From positions 806,001-870,000 of the forward strand of contig NZ_JAFBCJ010000001.1 in NCBI RefSeq assembly GCF_016907675.1: a stretch of 64,000 nt of DNA. The letters are read 5' to 3'. The notes beneath the pieces were generated by a model. That model was given only the letters and a program-made list of their open reading frames with translations, had not been told where the DNA came from and did no database searches. Position 1 is the stretch's first letter; each line of letters begins with the position of its first letter. The position numbers and the translations under genes were made by a program. Of the stretch, positions 1-9,900 are shown piece after piece. The stretch comes from Geodermatophilus bullaregiensis (lineage in GTDB: Bacteria; Actinomycetota; Actinomycetes; Mycobacteriales; Geodermatophilaceae).

Positions 1-1
1 C

Positions 2-79
2 TGCGCCACGGACCCGGGCACCGACGGGCCGCTGACCAGTCACGCCGCACCGCCGGCGGCACCCGGGGACCGGGTGTGA
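2..79 (+). CDS. Possible 3' end of an upstream gene (partial)
   Basis: A frame open from the left edge stops at a TGA and would supply the last 25 residues of a protein ending GDRV. It precedes the structured leader of the next gene. The peptide is alanine- and proline-rich with no motif, and frames of this length occur by chance at this GC, so it is only a candidate. Confidence 0.22.
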   Translation, partial: CATDPGTDGPLTSHAAPPAAPGDRV

Positions 80-121
80 CCGGCGTCACGGCGACAAGTG
101 CCATAACGGAACGTAGCTTCT

Positions 122-1550
<1,429 letters not shown>

Positions 1551-1570
1551 GCCCCCGGGCCTCCGTGACC

Positions 1571-1606
1571 GCGGCCCCCTGCCCACACCCGTGGGCAGGG
1601 GGCCGC
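1571..1606. terminator. Bidirectional intrinsic terminator
   Basis: A perfect 16-bp stem (gcggccccctgcccac and its complement) closes a 4-nt loop, accc. It sits between the convergent rpf and ybdD genes and can serve both. There is no long U-tract, as is usual for high-GC actinobacterial terminators. Confidence 0.85.
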
Positions 1607-1617
1607 GGTCGTCCGGC

Positions 1618-1824
1618 TCAGCAGCAGCGGCTGACCGGGTTGCGCTCCCGCTCGTCGGCGCGGCGCCGCTCGAACTCCCGCCGGCTCAGCGGCTGGTGCC
1701 CGTGCTCGGCGCAGTGCCGCAGGTGGTCGTCCCAGCGGGCCTCGCCACTGCACTCCCGCAGGTACCACCGCACCCCGCGCCAGGTCCGGACGGCGGCCTC
1801 GCGGACGGTCCCGGCGGCGGTCAC
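1618..1824 (-). CDS. ybdD: YbdD/YjiX family small protein, CstA partner
   Basis: A 68-residue protein rich in Arg and Glu that ends in the Cys-Cys tail (SRCC) typical of the YbdD/YjiX (DUF466) family. In enterobacteria the family gene always follows cstA or btsT, and its product is needed for pyruvate uptake by CstA. The conserved block YLRECSGEARWDDHLRHC corresponds to the family core. The GTG start overlaps the cstA stop as GTGA and is preceded by a strong GGAGGAGGG eight bases upstream, so the two are translationally coupled. The gene ends at a perfect terminator hairpin. Confidence 0.85.
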   Translation of the reverse strand: MTAAGTVREAAVRTWRGVRWYLRECSGEARWDDHLRHCAEHGHQPLSRREFERRRADERERNPVSRCC

Positions 1825-4058
1825 CGGGACGGACCCTCCTCCGTGAAGGTGCCGTGGCCCCGCGCACCCGCACCGACCATCCGCTCCTGCTCGGCCATCA
1901 CGCGCTTCTCCTCCGCGGTGGCGAACAGCCCCGCCGGCTCCACGATGGACGACGGCACGGCCGGCTCCTCGGTGGTGGGGACCGGCCCGCCGGCCCGCAG
2001 GGCGCGGGCGATCACGACGACCGAGTTGACGACCACGACCAGGGTCAGCAGCGCGAACACCGCCTGCAGCACCCCGTTGAGCGTCGAGTTGTAGACGACC
2101 TGCTCCATCTGGTCGACGTCCTGCGCCGGTGCCAGCAGTTCGCCTCGCTCCAGGGCATCGGCGTAGAGCTGGCGCTGCGTGAAGTAGCCGACCCTCGGGT
2201 CGCCCGAGAACACCTTCTGCCAGCTCGCCGTCATCGTGACGGTGAGGTCCCAGGCCAGCGGGATGGCGGTGACCCAGGCGTAGCGCACCTTCCCGTGCTT
2301 GATCAGCAGCACCGTCACCAGGGTCAGCGCGATCGCGGCCAGCAGCTGGTTGGCGATGCCGAACAGCGGGAAGAGCTGGTTGACGCCGCCGAGGGGGTCG
2401 GTCACCCCGACGTAGAGGATGTAGCCCCACAGCCCGACCACCACCGCACTGGCCATGATGTTCGCGGGCCGCCACGACAGGTCACCGAAGCGCTTCCAGA
2501 CGTTGCCGATCGTGTCCTGGAGCATGAACCGCCCGACCCGGGTGCCGGCGTCGACGGCGGTCAGGATGAACAGCGCCTCGAACATGATGGCGAAGTGGTA
2601 CCAGAAGGCCGCCATCCCGGTGCCGAACGCCTGGGACAGGATGTTGGCGATGCCCACGGCCAGGGTCGGCGCACCGCCGGTGCGCGAGATCAGGCTCGGT
2701 TCCTGCACCGCCGCCGAGGCCGCGGCGAGATCCTCCGCCGAGGTGGGGAACCCGAGCCCGGTGACGTAGGCCGCCGCCGTCTCCGGGGTGCCGCCCGTCA
2801 CACCGGCCGGGGCGTTCATCGCGAAGTACAGACCCTGGTCGATGACGACGGCGGCGATGAGCGCGCTGATGGCGACGAAGGACTCCATCAACATGCCGCC
2901 GTAGCCGATCAGGCGGACCTGGCTCTCCTTGGCCACCATCTTCGGCGTCGTCCCGGACGAGATCAGCGCGTGGAAGCCGGACAGTGCGCCGCAGGCGATG
3001 GTGATGAACACGAACGGGAACAGCGACCCGGCGAAGACCGGGCCGGTCCCCTCCCGGGCGAAGTCGGTCACCGCCTCGGCCTGCAGCACCGGCCGGGCGA
3101 GCAGCAGACCGATGGCGAGCAGCACGATCACGCCGACCTTCATGAACGTCGACAGGTAGTCGCGGGGGGTGAGCAGCAGCCACACCGGCAGCACGGAGGC
3201 GACGAACCCGTAGACGACGAGGGCGAGGACCAGCCACTCCTTCGACAGCGTCAGCGTCTCGGCCAGTCCCATCTGCTCGACGTAGCCGCCGCCGATGACC
3301 GCCGCCAGCAGGAGGACGACGCCGATGGCGGTGGCCTCCAACACCCGTCCCGGACGGATCGTGCGCAGGTAGACACCCATGAAGAGGGCGATGGGGATGG
3401 TCAGGGCGATGGAGAACACGCCCCACGGCGACTCGGCGAGCGCGTTGACGACGATGAGCGCGAGCACCGCCAGGATGATGATCATGATGGCGAAGACGGC
3501 GATGAGCGCCGCGATGCCGCCCACGATCCCGATCTCCTCGCGGACCATCTGGCCGAGGCTCTTCCCGTTGCGGCGCATCGAGAAGAACATGACGACCATG
3601 TCCTGGACGGCGCCGGCGAAGATGACGCCGACGACGATCCAGATGGTCCCCGGCAGGTAACCCATCTGCGCGGCGAGCACCGGGCCGACGAGCGGTCCGG
3701 CGCCGGCGATCGCGGCGAAGTGGTGCCCGAAGAGGACCCGCCGGTCGGTCACGTCGAAGTCGATGCCGTTGTGCAGCCGCTCCGCCGGTGTGGCCCGCCG
3801 GTCGTCGACCCTGAGCACCCGGTAGGCGATGAACCGGGAGTAGAAGCGGTAGGCGATCGCGTACGAGCAGAGTGCGGCGAACAGGATCCACAGCGCCGAG
3901 ACCGTCTCGCCGCGGGACAGCGCGAGCACCGTCCAGGCGACGGCGCCGACGACGGCCACCACCGTCCAGACGAGGACGCTCTTCAGCGTCGGGCGACGGC
4001 GGCCGGTCGGGCCCGGAGGCTGCCCGCCGGTGTCCGGTGTTCTGACGGTGGTGGACAC
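1821..4058 (-). CDS. cstA: CstA family carbon-starvation / pyruvate-peptide transporter
   Basis: A 745-residue polytopic membrane protein of the CstA family (usual length about 690-760). After a short Pro-rich cytoplasmic N-terminus it shows some 16-18 hydrophobic helices. The family signatures HHFAAIAGAGPLVGPVLAAQ and GALSGFHALISSGTTPKM are present, as is LFILTAVDAGTR near the end. CstA proteins import pyruvate and have been linked to peptide uptake during carbon starvation. The GTG is chosen because AGGGAGGG lies five bases upstream and the family begins here; longer frames run into the upstream gene antisense. The Shine-Dalgarno lies in a long hairpin, described separately. The gene forms an operon with ybdD. 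Confidence 0.95.
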   Translation of the reverse strand: MSTTVRTPDTGGQPPGPTGRRRPTLKSVLVWTVVAVVGAVAWTVLALSRGETVSALWILFAALCSYAIAYRFYSRFIAYRVLRVDDRRATPAERLHNGIDFDVTDRRVLFGHHFAAIAGAGPLVGPVLAAQMGYLPGTIWIVVGVIFAGAVQDMVVMFFSMRRNGKSLGQMVREEIGIVGGIAALIAVFAIMIIILAVLALIVVNALAESPWGVFSIALTIPIALFMGVYLRTIRPGRVLEATAIGVVLLLAAVIGGGYVEQMGLAETLTLSKEWLVLALVVYGFVASVLPVWLLLTPRDYLSTFMKVGVIVLLAIGLLLARPVLQAEAVTDFAREGTGPVFAGSLFPFVFITIACGALSGFHALISSGTTPKMVAKESQVRLIGYGGMLMESFVAISALIAAVVIDQGLYFAMNAPAGVTGGTPETAAAYVTGLGFPTSAEDLAAASAAVQEPSLISRTGGAPTLAVGIANILSQAFGTGMAAFWYHFAIMFEALFILTAVDAGTRVGRFMLQDTIGNVWKRFGDLSWRPANIMASAVVVGLWGYILYVGVTDPLGGVNQLFPLFGIANQLLAAIALTLVTVLLIKHGKVRYAWVTAIPLAWDLTVTMTASWQKVFSGDPRVGYFTQRQLYADALERGELLAPAQDVDQMEQVVYNSTLNGVLQAVFALLTLVVVVNSVVVIARALRAGGPVPTTEEPAVPSSIVEPAGLFATAEEKRVMAEQERMVGAGARGHGTFTEEGPSR

Positions 4059-4063
4059 GGGCG

Positions 4064-4120
4064 CCCTCCCTGCGTGCGAGGACAGCGCCCGGGACGACGC
4101 TGTCCTGGTGGACGCAGGGA
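4064..4120 (-). promoter_or_regulatory. Leader hairpin covering the cstA ribosome-binding site
   Basis: Two 9-bp perfect stems are stacked: tccctgcgt (4067-4075) pairs with 4112-4120, and aggacagcg (4079-4087) pairs with 4098-4106, leaving a 3/5-nt internal loop and a 10-nt apical loop. In the cstA mRNA the proximal arm contains the AGGGA of the Shine-Dalgarno (AGGGAGGG, 4071 down to 4064). The fold would therefore sequester the ribosome-binding site. This suggests translational control; the trigger is unknown. Confidence 0.6.
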
Positions 4121-4207
4121 GCATGCCAAAGCCCCCGGCCGCAGCGCCCGGCAGGGAGCCCGTTCGTGACCGGGCCGTGACCGCCGGCGGCCCCTCCGGG
4201 GGTTCCC

Positions 4208-5332
4208 TCAGCCCCAGACCTCCTGGGCGGTCTCGACCACCAGCGCCAGCTTGGCGACCTGCTCGTCGCGGGTGAGCGCGTTGCCCTCGACGGTCGAGGA
4301 GAACCCGCACTGCGGCGAGAGCGCGAGCTGCTCGAGCGGCACGTACCGCGCGGCCTCGTCGATGCGCCGCTTGAGGTCGTCCTTGCTCTCCAGCTCCGGC
4401 CGCTTCGTCGTCACCAGGCCCAGGACGACCCGCTTGCCCGGCGGCACGAAGCGCAGCGGCTCGAAGCCACCGGAGCGGGCGTCGTCGTACTCGAGGAAGA
4501 ACCCGTCGACCTCCAGGCCGCCGAACAGCGCCTCGGCGACGAAGTCGTAACCGCCCTCGGCCACCCAGGAGGAGCGGAAGTTGCCCCGGCACATGTGCGT
4601 GGTGACCGTGAGGCTCTCCGGGCGGCCGGCCAGCGCGGCGTTGATCTGGCGGATGTAGCGCTCGTGCTGGTGCTCGGCGTCGCGGCCCTGCGCGGCCAGC
4701 TCCGCGCGCTGGGCCGGGTCGTTGAGGTAGGCCAGGCTGGTGTCGTCGAGCTGCAGGTACCGGCAGCCCATCGCGGCGACGCCGCGCACCTGCGCGGCGT
4801 AGGCGGCCGACAGCGCGTCCCAGAAGGCGTCCTCGTCGGGGTAGACGGCCGGGTCGATCGCCGCGGCACCGCCGCGGTAGTGGACCATCGACGGCGAGGG
4901 GATGGTCAGCTTCGCCGTCTGCCCCTCCCCCACCACCGACTGCAGGTACGCCAGGTCGGGGCCGAAGATCGGCTCCCCGATCGACAGCGGTCCGTCCACG
5001 TGCAGTCCGGCCGGGGTGAAGTCGATCGTCCCGTCGGCGTTCCTGAAGTGGACGACGATGTCCTGGCCGGTCACCTTGCTGATGCCGTCGATGGCGTAGA
5101 TGAAGTCCATGTGCCACGAGGCGCGGCGGAACTCGCCGTCGGTGGCGGTGCGCAGGCCGACGTCGCCCTGCAGCCGGACGACGTCGGCGATCGCGGCGTC
5201 CTCGATCCCGCGCAGCTCGGCGTCGTCGATCTCCCCGGCGGCGTGCCGGTCGCGCGCCTCGAGCAGCGCGGGCGGGCGCAGCAGGCTGCCGACGTGGTCG
5301 GCGCGGAAGGGCGGGCCGGAGGCGTCAGTCAT
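4208..5332 (-). CDS. Cobalamin-independent methionine synthase-like (MetE C-terminal / YxjG type) methyltransferase
   Basis: This 374-residue protein matches the stand-alone C-terminal-type MetE family (YxjG/YxjH). It starts with FRADHVGSLLRP, has the DGEFRR motif, and carries the likely zinc ligands in THMCRGN and SPQCGFSST. Such proteins act on homocysteine or related thiols with folate or other methyl donors; full-length MetE is about twice as long, so the exact substrate is open. The ATG overlaps the end of the upstream DUF1353 gene by 8 bases (ATGACTGA), suggesting co-transcription. Conserved ends and length indicate an intact gene. Confidence 0.88.
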   Translation of the reverse strand: MTDASGPPFRADHVGSLLRPPALLEARDRHAAGEIDDAELRGIEDAAIADVVRLQGDVGLRTATDGEFRRASWHMDFIYAIDGISKVTGQDIVVHFRNADGTIDFTPAGLHVDGPLSIGEPIFGPDLAYLQSVVGEGQTAKLTIPSPSMVHYRGGAAAIDPAVYPDEDAFWDALSAAYAAQVRGVAAMGCRYLQLDDTSLAYLNDPAQRAELAAQGRDAEHQHERYIRQINAALAGRPESLTVTTHMCRGNFRSSWVAEGGYDFVAEALFGGLEVDGFFLEYDDARSGGFEPLRFVPPGKRVVLGLVTTKRPELESKDDLKRRIDEAARYVPLEQLALSPQCGFSSTVEGNALTRDEQVAKLALVVETAQEVWG

Positions 5333-5888
5333 GTCCGGCAGCCTCGTCGTCCGGCGGGCGTCGCGCAGCCCGTGACCAGGGCCGTCCCCAGTCCGCCCCG
5401 GACACCAGCCGCTCGGCGGCGGCGTAGACCAGCAGCCCGGGCACCAGCACCACCGACGGCAGCACCAGCGGCGCGGCCAGCAGCGAGACGGCCAGCACGC
5501 CGGGCGCGCTGATCCACCAGCCGGGCCGCCGCTCGGCGTCGGCGAGGGCACCCCAGCGGACGCCGGTCCACATCAGCCAGCGCAGCAGGACGGGCACGCC
5601 GGCCTCGCGCATGACCCGCCGGAAGATCCCGTCGGCCTGCCGCGAGGTCACCGCGCGGGTGCGGATGCCCACGGTGCACAGCCAGTCGTGCAGCACCGCC
5701 GCGAGCGTGTAGCGGCCCGACCGGGGGACCAGCCACAGCACCGGCCGCGGCACGGTGGCCAGGTCGGTGCGGAAGCCCGCGGGGACGACGAAGCGGTCGC
5801 GCTCGCCGACGTAGGACAGCGGCTCGACCAGCGTCCAGCCGTCGGCGCCGGCGGTGCGCAGGACCGCCGACGGTGGGTCGAAGGGCAC
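5325..5888 (-). CDS. DUF1353 domain protein with C-terminal hydrophobic region
   Basis: The 187-residue product has the DUF1353 core in its first 110 residues: FVVPAGFRTDLATVPRP, the LHDWLC motif and a conserved VMREAGVP helix. DUF1353 is common in phages and bacteria and has no assigned reaction. Residues 135-165 form a hydrophobic hairpin (VLAVSLLAAPLVLPSVVLVPG), so the protein is probably membrane-attached, which is unusual for phage members. It overlaps the MetE-like gene by 8 bases. Nothing else around it suggests a prophage. Confidence 0.75.
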   Translation of the reverse strand: MPFDPPSAVLRTAGADGWTLVEPLSYVGERDRFVVPAGFRTDLATVPRPVLWLVPRSGRYTLAAVLHDWLCTVGIRTRAVTSRQADGIFRRVMREAGVPVLLRWLMWTGVRWGALADAERRPGWWISAPGVLAVSLLAAPLVLPSVVLVPGLLVYAAAERLVSGADWGRPWSRAARRPPDDEAAGHD

Positions 5889-5925
5889 GCCGGGATCCTC
5901 CTGTCCGCCGCCGGTCCGCGCGCGG

Positions 5926-6771
5926 TCAGCCGGTGCGCTCCGCCACCATGCGCGCCGAGACCGCCCGGATGCGGTCGGTCTGCCGCGACACCACGAGGTC
6001 GAGCACCCGGTTGACCGGGAACACCTCGCCGAGCCGGGCCAGGCCCATGACGCGCGGGACCGCCACCGACCGCGACCAGTACGACGTCAGGCACCCGGTG
6101 ACCGCCGCGGCCACCCGCTCGGCCGCGATGCCGGGGGTGAGGCGGCCGCGGGCGTCGGCGTCGGTGGCCGGTGGGGAGCCGTGGCCGCGGGCCATCCACT
6201 CGGTGGCCACCGGCCCCGGCATGACGGTGTGCACGCGGACGCCGCGCGCGGTCACCTCGCGCCGCAGCCCGGAGACGAAGCCCTGCACCCCGGCCTTGGT
6301 GGCCGAGTAGACCGTCAGCGGCGGCACCTGGGACAGCCCGGCCGACGAGCTGACCACGAGCACGTCGCCGCGCCCGCTCCCGGCCGCCTGGCGCAGCAGG
6401 TGCGGCAGCGCCAGGCGGGTCAGCTCGACGACGCCGGTGAGGTTGGTGGCCACCATCCGCTCCACGGCCTCACCGGGGGTGTCCTCGACCAGCGCCGCGT
6501 GGGCCAGCCCGGCGTTGAGGACGACGGCGTCGAGGCGGCCGTGGGCCTCCACCGCCCGCCGCACCAGCAGCTCGCGGTCGGTGCGGTCGGCGACGTCGGC
6601 GACCACCGGCGTGACGCCGGGCAGGCCGGCCACCGCCTCGGCCAGCCGGCCGCCGTCCCGGGCGCAGGTGACCACCCGCGCGCCGGCGCCGGCGAGGCGG
6701 GCCACGGTGGCGCGGCCGATGCCGGCGCTGCCGCCGGTGACGAGGACGACGCGGTCGCGGAGGTCTGCCAT
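5926..6771 (-). CDS. SDR family NAD(P)-dependent oxidoreductase
   Basis: A classical short-chain dehydrogenase/reductase of 281 residues. The Rossmann motif VTGGSAGIGRA lies at the N-terminus, followed by NAG (LNAGLAH), the catalytic serine region VVSSSAG and YSATKAG with the Tyr-x-x-x-Lys pair. The C-terminal 70 residues extend beyond the 250-residue core and contain ARLGEVFPVNRVLDLVVSRQT, as in SDRs annotated as broad-specificity alcohol or fatty-acyl reductases. The substrate cannot be read from the sequence. It is divergent from the iron oxidase-like gene, sharing a 64-bp intergenic region. Confidence 0.85.
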   Translation of the reverse strand: MADLRDRVVLVTGGSAGIGRATVARLAGAGARVVTCARDGGRLAEAVAGLPGVTPVVADVADRTDRELLVRRAVEAHGRLDAVVLNAGLAHAALVEDTPGEAVERMVATNLTGVVELTRLALPHLLRQAAGSGRGDVLVVSSSAGLSQVPPLTVYSATKAGVQGFVSGLRREVTARGVRVHTVMPGPVATEWMARGHGSPPATDADARGRLTPGIAAERVAAAVTGCLTSYWSRSVAVPRVMGLARLGEVFPVNRVLDLVVSRQTDRIRAVSARMVAERTG

Positions 6772-6835
6772 GGGCGCCCCTTACCCGGCGCGGCATCACA
6801 TCGTGCACGGTGCATCAGAAGTGCCGGCACGGGGC

Positions 6836-7858
6836 ATGGCCCCGGGCATGCGTCTGCCCGAGCCCCGGGGCCCCCTGAGCGCGGCCCTCCGCGACGACCT
6901 CCTCGCCGGTGCCGTCTCCCCCGCCACCGTCGACCTGGCCGCCCGCACGGCGGAGACCACCGCCGACCCCCTGCGCGACGACGACCTGCAGCTCGCGCTC
7001 GCGGTCTGCTACGAGCTGCACTACCGGGGGTTCGACGACGTCGACGACGCGCTCGAGTGGGATCCCGCCCTGCTCGCGCTGCGCGCGCACCTCGAGCGGC
7101 TGCACACCGCCGCCCTGCAGGAGCTGACCGGTCCCCTGACCCCGACGGACGAGCCGATCGACGCCCAGCTGACCGCGCTGATCGCGGCCGACGACGGCCC
7201 GTCGCTGTCGCGGCACATGGCCCGGCACGGCACCGCCGAGCAGTGGCGCGAGTACCTGACGCTGCGGTCGGTCTACCACCTCAAGGAGGGTGATCCGCAC
7301 ACCTTCGCCATCCCGCGGCTGCACGGCCGGGCCAAGGCGGCGATGGTGGAGATCCAGGCCGACGAGTACGGCGGCGGTGCCCCCGGGCGCATGCACAGCG
7401 AGCTGTTCGCCGGGATGATGCGCGACCTCGGCCTGGACGCCACCTACGGCGCCCTGTGGGACGACGCCCCCGCCGTCGCCTTCACGTCGGTGAACACCAT
7501 GTCGCTGTTCGGCCTGCACCGGCGCTGGCGCGCCGCGGCGCTGGGCCACCTGGCCTGCGTGGAGATGACCTCGTCGGAGCCCAGCCGCCGCTACTCCGCG
7601 GGGCTGCGCCGCCTCGGGCACGACGAGTCCACGACCGTCTTCTACGACGAGCACGTGGAGGCCGACGCCGTCCACGAGCAGATCGCCTCGGTGGACATGT
7701 GCGGCTCGCTGGTGTCCGAGGACCCCGCGCTGACCGCGGACGTGCTCTTCGGCGCCGCCTGCTCGCTGGCCCTCGACGGGCTGGCCGCCGGCCACCTGCT
7801 GGGCGAGTGGGAGGCGGGGCGCTCCGCCCTGCGGGGCACCGCGCCGCTCGCCGCCTGA
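6836..7858 (+). CDS. Iron-containing redox enzyme family protein (heme-oxygenase-like fold)
   Basis: 340 residues resembling the family annotated 'iron-containing redox enzyme', related to the heme-oxygenase-like diiron oxidases. Likely metal-ligand segments are [11 protein letters not shown] with [11 protein letters not shown] and, later, [13 protein letters not shown], in which Glu, His and Asp are spaced as expected for paired helices. Known relatives (UndA, BesC and others) perform oxidative chemistry on fatty acids or amino acids; the substrate here is unknown. The start is uncertain by four codons (ATG at 6836 or 6848) because no strong Shine-Dalgarno is visible. The next gene on the strand is a chemoreceptor 100 bases away. 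Confidence 0.75.
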   Translation: MAPGMRLPEPRGPLSAALRDDLLAGAVSPATVDLAARTAETTADPLRDDDLQLALAVCYELHYRGFDDVDDALEWDPALLALRAHLERLHTAALQELTGPLTPTDEPIDAQLTALIAADDGPSLSRHMARHGTAEQWREYLTLRSVYHLKEGDPHTFAIPRLHGRAKAAMVEIQADEYGGGAPGRMHSELFAGMMRDLGLDATYGALWDDAPAVAFTSVNTMSLFGLHRRWRAAALGHLACVEMTSSEPSRRYSAGLRRLGHDESTTVFYDEHVEADAVHEQIASVDMCGSLVSEDPALTADVLFGAACSLALDGLAAGHLLGEWEAGRSALRGTAPLAA

Positions 7859-7959
7859 GGGACGACGTCCCGACTGCAGTTCGGTCGTGCGCTGCCGAAG
7901 AACCGGAGTGCAGGACCGTCGGCGGGACGCCGCCGGTCCCCGACGACCGGAGGATCCCC

Positions 7960-9513
7960 ATGTGGCGGCGCACCGACCAGGCTCCCGTGAGCGCGGTGGC
8001 GCCCCCGCCGATGCCGCGCGACATCGAGACCCTCGAGGCGGTGGTCGCCGCCCTCGACGCGGGGGTGCGCACGCCGCTGGACGCCCACGTGGCGGTGGTG
8101 CGCACGATCACCGAGGCCTGCGGCCTGCACTACGGCGCCGTGTGGGCACCCACGGGGAGCGGCTCGTTCACCCTCGCCTTCGAGACCGGGCCCCTGGCGG
8201 CCTCGGCCGGCGCCGGCTGGCCGGGCGCCGACCGGCTCCCCGAGGCGACCGGCGGCAAGGCGGTGCGCGAGCGGCGCGCCGTCCACCTCCAGAGCGCACC
8301 CGCGGCCCGCGGTGCCGACCCGCGCTGGCAGGCGGCGTGGGCGGCCGGCGTCCGGGAGGGGTGCTTCATCCCCGCGGTCGACGACGGGGTGGTCACCGCG
8401 GTCGTCGAGTACCACTCGACCCGGCAGCTGCCGTTCTTCGGCTCCCGGACCGAGAAGTGGGAGTCCATCCACCGGCTGTTCGCCTCGATGCGTGCGGCCG
8501 CGCTGGCGACGGCGGCGCAGCGCGAGACCGTCGACGACCGGCAGGCGGTCACCACCGTGGTCAAGCGGCTGGGCGAGGCGACCGACGAGGCCTCGGTCCT
8601 GCGGACCGCGCTGGAGACCGTGCGCACCGCCTTCGGCTGGGCCTACGGCTCGTTCTGGGCGCTCGACGAGGCCGAGGGCGTGCTGCGCTTCCGGACCGAG
8701 TCGGGCTCGGCGGGCGAGGAGTTCCGGCGGGTGACGCTGGCCGCCAGCTTCGCCGAGGGCGTCGGCCTGTCCGGCCGGGCCTGGCGCCAGCGCGACCTGG
8801 TGTTCGTGCGCGACCTCGCCGAGGTGACCGACTGCGTGCGCGCCCCCGCCGCCCAGCGGGCCGGCGTCCGGTCCGGGGTCTGCTTCCCGGTCGCCGCCGG
8901 CGGCCAGGTGGTCGGCACGATGGACTTCTTCGTCACCGAGACCATCGACCTGTCCGACTCGCGGGCCTCGGCGCTGCGCAACGTGGCCCAGCTGGTCTCC
9001 CAGCGGCTGGAGGGCCTGCGCCGGGCCGAGGCCGACGCGCAGCGCTCGCGCGAGCTGCTCGACAGCGTCACCCGGCTGCGCGAGGCGGCGTCGGCGGCCG
9101 GTCAGGTGGCCGACAACGCCGTCGCCCAGGCGTCCACGATGACCTCCGAGGTGGCGGCGCTCAGCGAGGCGTCGACGGCGATCGGCGAGGTCATCCGGAT
9201 CATCTCCGGCATCGCGGACCAGACCAACCTGCTCGCGCTCAACGCCACCATCGAGGCCGCGCGGGCCGGTGAGGCCGGCCGCGGGTTCGCCGTCGTCGCC
9301 AGCGAGGTGAAGGACCTCGCCCGCGAGACCGCCGCGGCCACCCAGCGGGTGTCGGACCAGATCGCCGGCATCCAGGCCAGCAGCGAGCAGGTCACCGCCG
9401 GCATCCACGCCACCAGCGAGGTGATCGGCCGGCTCGACGCCGTCCAGGCGCGGATCAACGATGTCCTGGAGGAGCAGGTCCGGATGGCCCGCTCCATCGA
9501 CGCCCGGACCTGA
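7960..9513 (+). CDS. Soluble methyl-accepting chemotaxis-type receptor with two GAF domains
   Basis: The 517-residue protein has no signal peptide, membrane segment or HAMP domain. Two GAF-like sensor domains fill about residues 30-165 and 190-345. A short MCP signalling domain follows (365-517) with the invariant hairpin tip [20 protein letters not shown] and the following [14 protein letters not shown]. The expected role is a cytoplasmic receptor that senses a small molecule or redox state and controls a CheA kinase. The ATG has a clear CGGAGGA seven bases upstream. The signalling coiled coil is short, as in cytosolic class receptors. Its neighbour, an iron oxidase-like protein, could be functionally linked, but this is conjecture. 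Confidence 0.9.
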   Translation: MWRRTDQAPVSAVAPPPMPRDIETLEAVVAALDAGVRTPLDAHVAVVRTITEACGLHYGAVWAPTGSGSFTLAFETGPLAASAGAGWPGADRLPEATGGKAVRERRAVHLQSAPAARGADPRWQAAWAAGVREGCFIPAVDDGVVTAVVEYHSTRQLPFFGSRTEKWESIHRLFASMRAAALATAAQRETVDDRQAVTTVVKRLGEATDEASVLRTALETVRTAFGWAYGSFWALDEAEGVLRFRTESGSAGEEFRRVTLAASFAEGVGLSGRAWRQRDLVFVRDLAEVTDCVRAPAAQRAGVRSGVCFPVAAGGQVVGTMDFFVTETIDLSDSRASALRNVAQLVSQRLEGLRRAEADAQRSRELLDSVTRLREAASAAGQVADNAVAQASTMTSEVAALSEASTAIGEVIRIISGIADQTNLLALNATIEAARAGEAGRGFAVVASEVKDLARETAAATQRVSDQIAGIQASSEQVTAGIHATSEVIGRLDAVQARINDVLEEQVRMARSIDART

Positions 9514-9546
9514 GGGAGGACCCCGTCCCCCGCTGCGGGGCCGACG

Positions 9547-9858
9547 TCAGGCCGGGGGGTCGCCCTGCCGGCGGATCGCCGCGGCCGGGCGCGGCCGGCT
9601 CGGCGCGCTCGGCGCGGAGAAGCCCGAGCGCTTGTGGGTGCCGTCGCAGAACGGCTTGATGCCGGACTTGCCGCAGCGGCACAGCGCCACCGTCCTGCGC
9701 CCGGGGTCGATCTCGGTGCCGTCCTGGTCGACCAGCCGGAAGTCGCCGCGCACGATCAGCGGCCCGTCGCGGTAGGGCGTGATGGTGGCGGCGCCGTCGG
9801 CCGCCGGGTCGGTCGGCGTCTCGTCGGTCGGGTCGTCGGCGGGCAGGGCTGGGCTCAC
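9547..9858 (-). CDS. CDGSH iron-sulfur domain protein
   Basis: A small protein of about 103 residues with the CDGSH [2Fe-2S] motif: CRCGKSGIKPFCDGTH supplies three Cys and one His ligand. It is preceded by the usual DGPLIVRGDF beta segment. Such proteins transfer clusters or electrons. The GTG at 9858 is chosen because the conserved part starts soon after; an in-frame GTG at 9891 would add eleven residues and neither has an ideal ribosome-binding site. It lies downstream of glnE on the same strand, within 45 bases, so it may be read through from the glutamine-synthetase block. Confidence 0.85.
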   Translation of the reverse strand: MSPALPADDPTDETPTDPAADGAATITPYRDGPLIVRGDFRLVDQDGTEIDPGRRTVALCRCGKSGIKPFCDGTHKRSGFSAPSAPSRPRPAAAIRRQGDPPA

Positions 9859-9900
9859 TCCCCCAGCGTGCCCCGTCCGCGCGACCCGCACACGCGGCCG

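Noticed and set aside
1854..4169. 771-residue plus-strand frame opposite cstA
   Set aside because: Low-complexity Arg/Asp/Gly-rich product antisense to a clear membrane transporter. Such frames are an effect of high GC at third codon positions.
1821..5117. 1098-residue reading of cstA extended into the MetE-like gene
   Set aside because: The extra N-terminal part is an alternate frame of the MetE-like gene. The GTG at 4058 with AGGGAGGG is the real start.
5325..5888. DUF1353 as evidence of a prophage
   Set aside because: No other phage genes nearby, and the protein has a membrane tail; more likely a chromosomal homologue.
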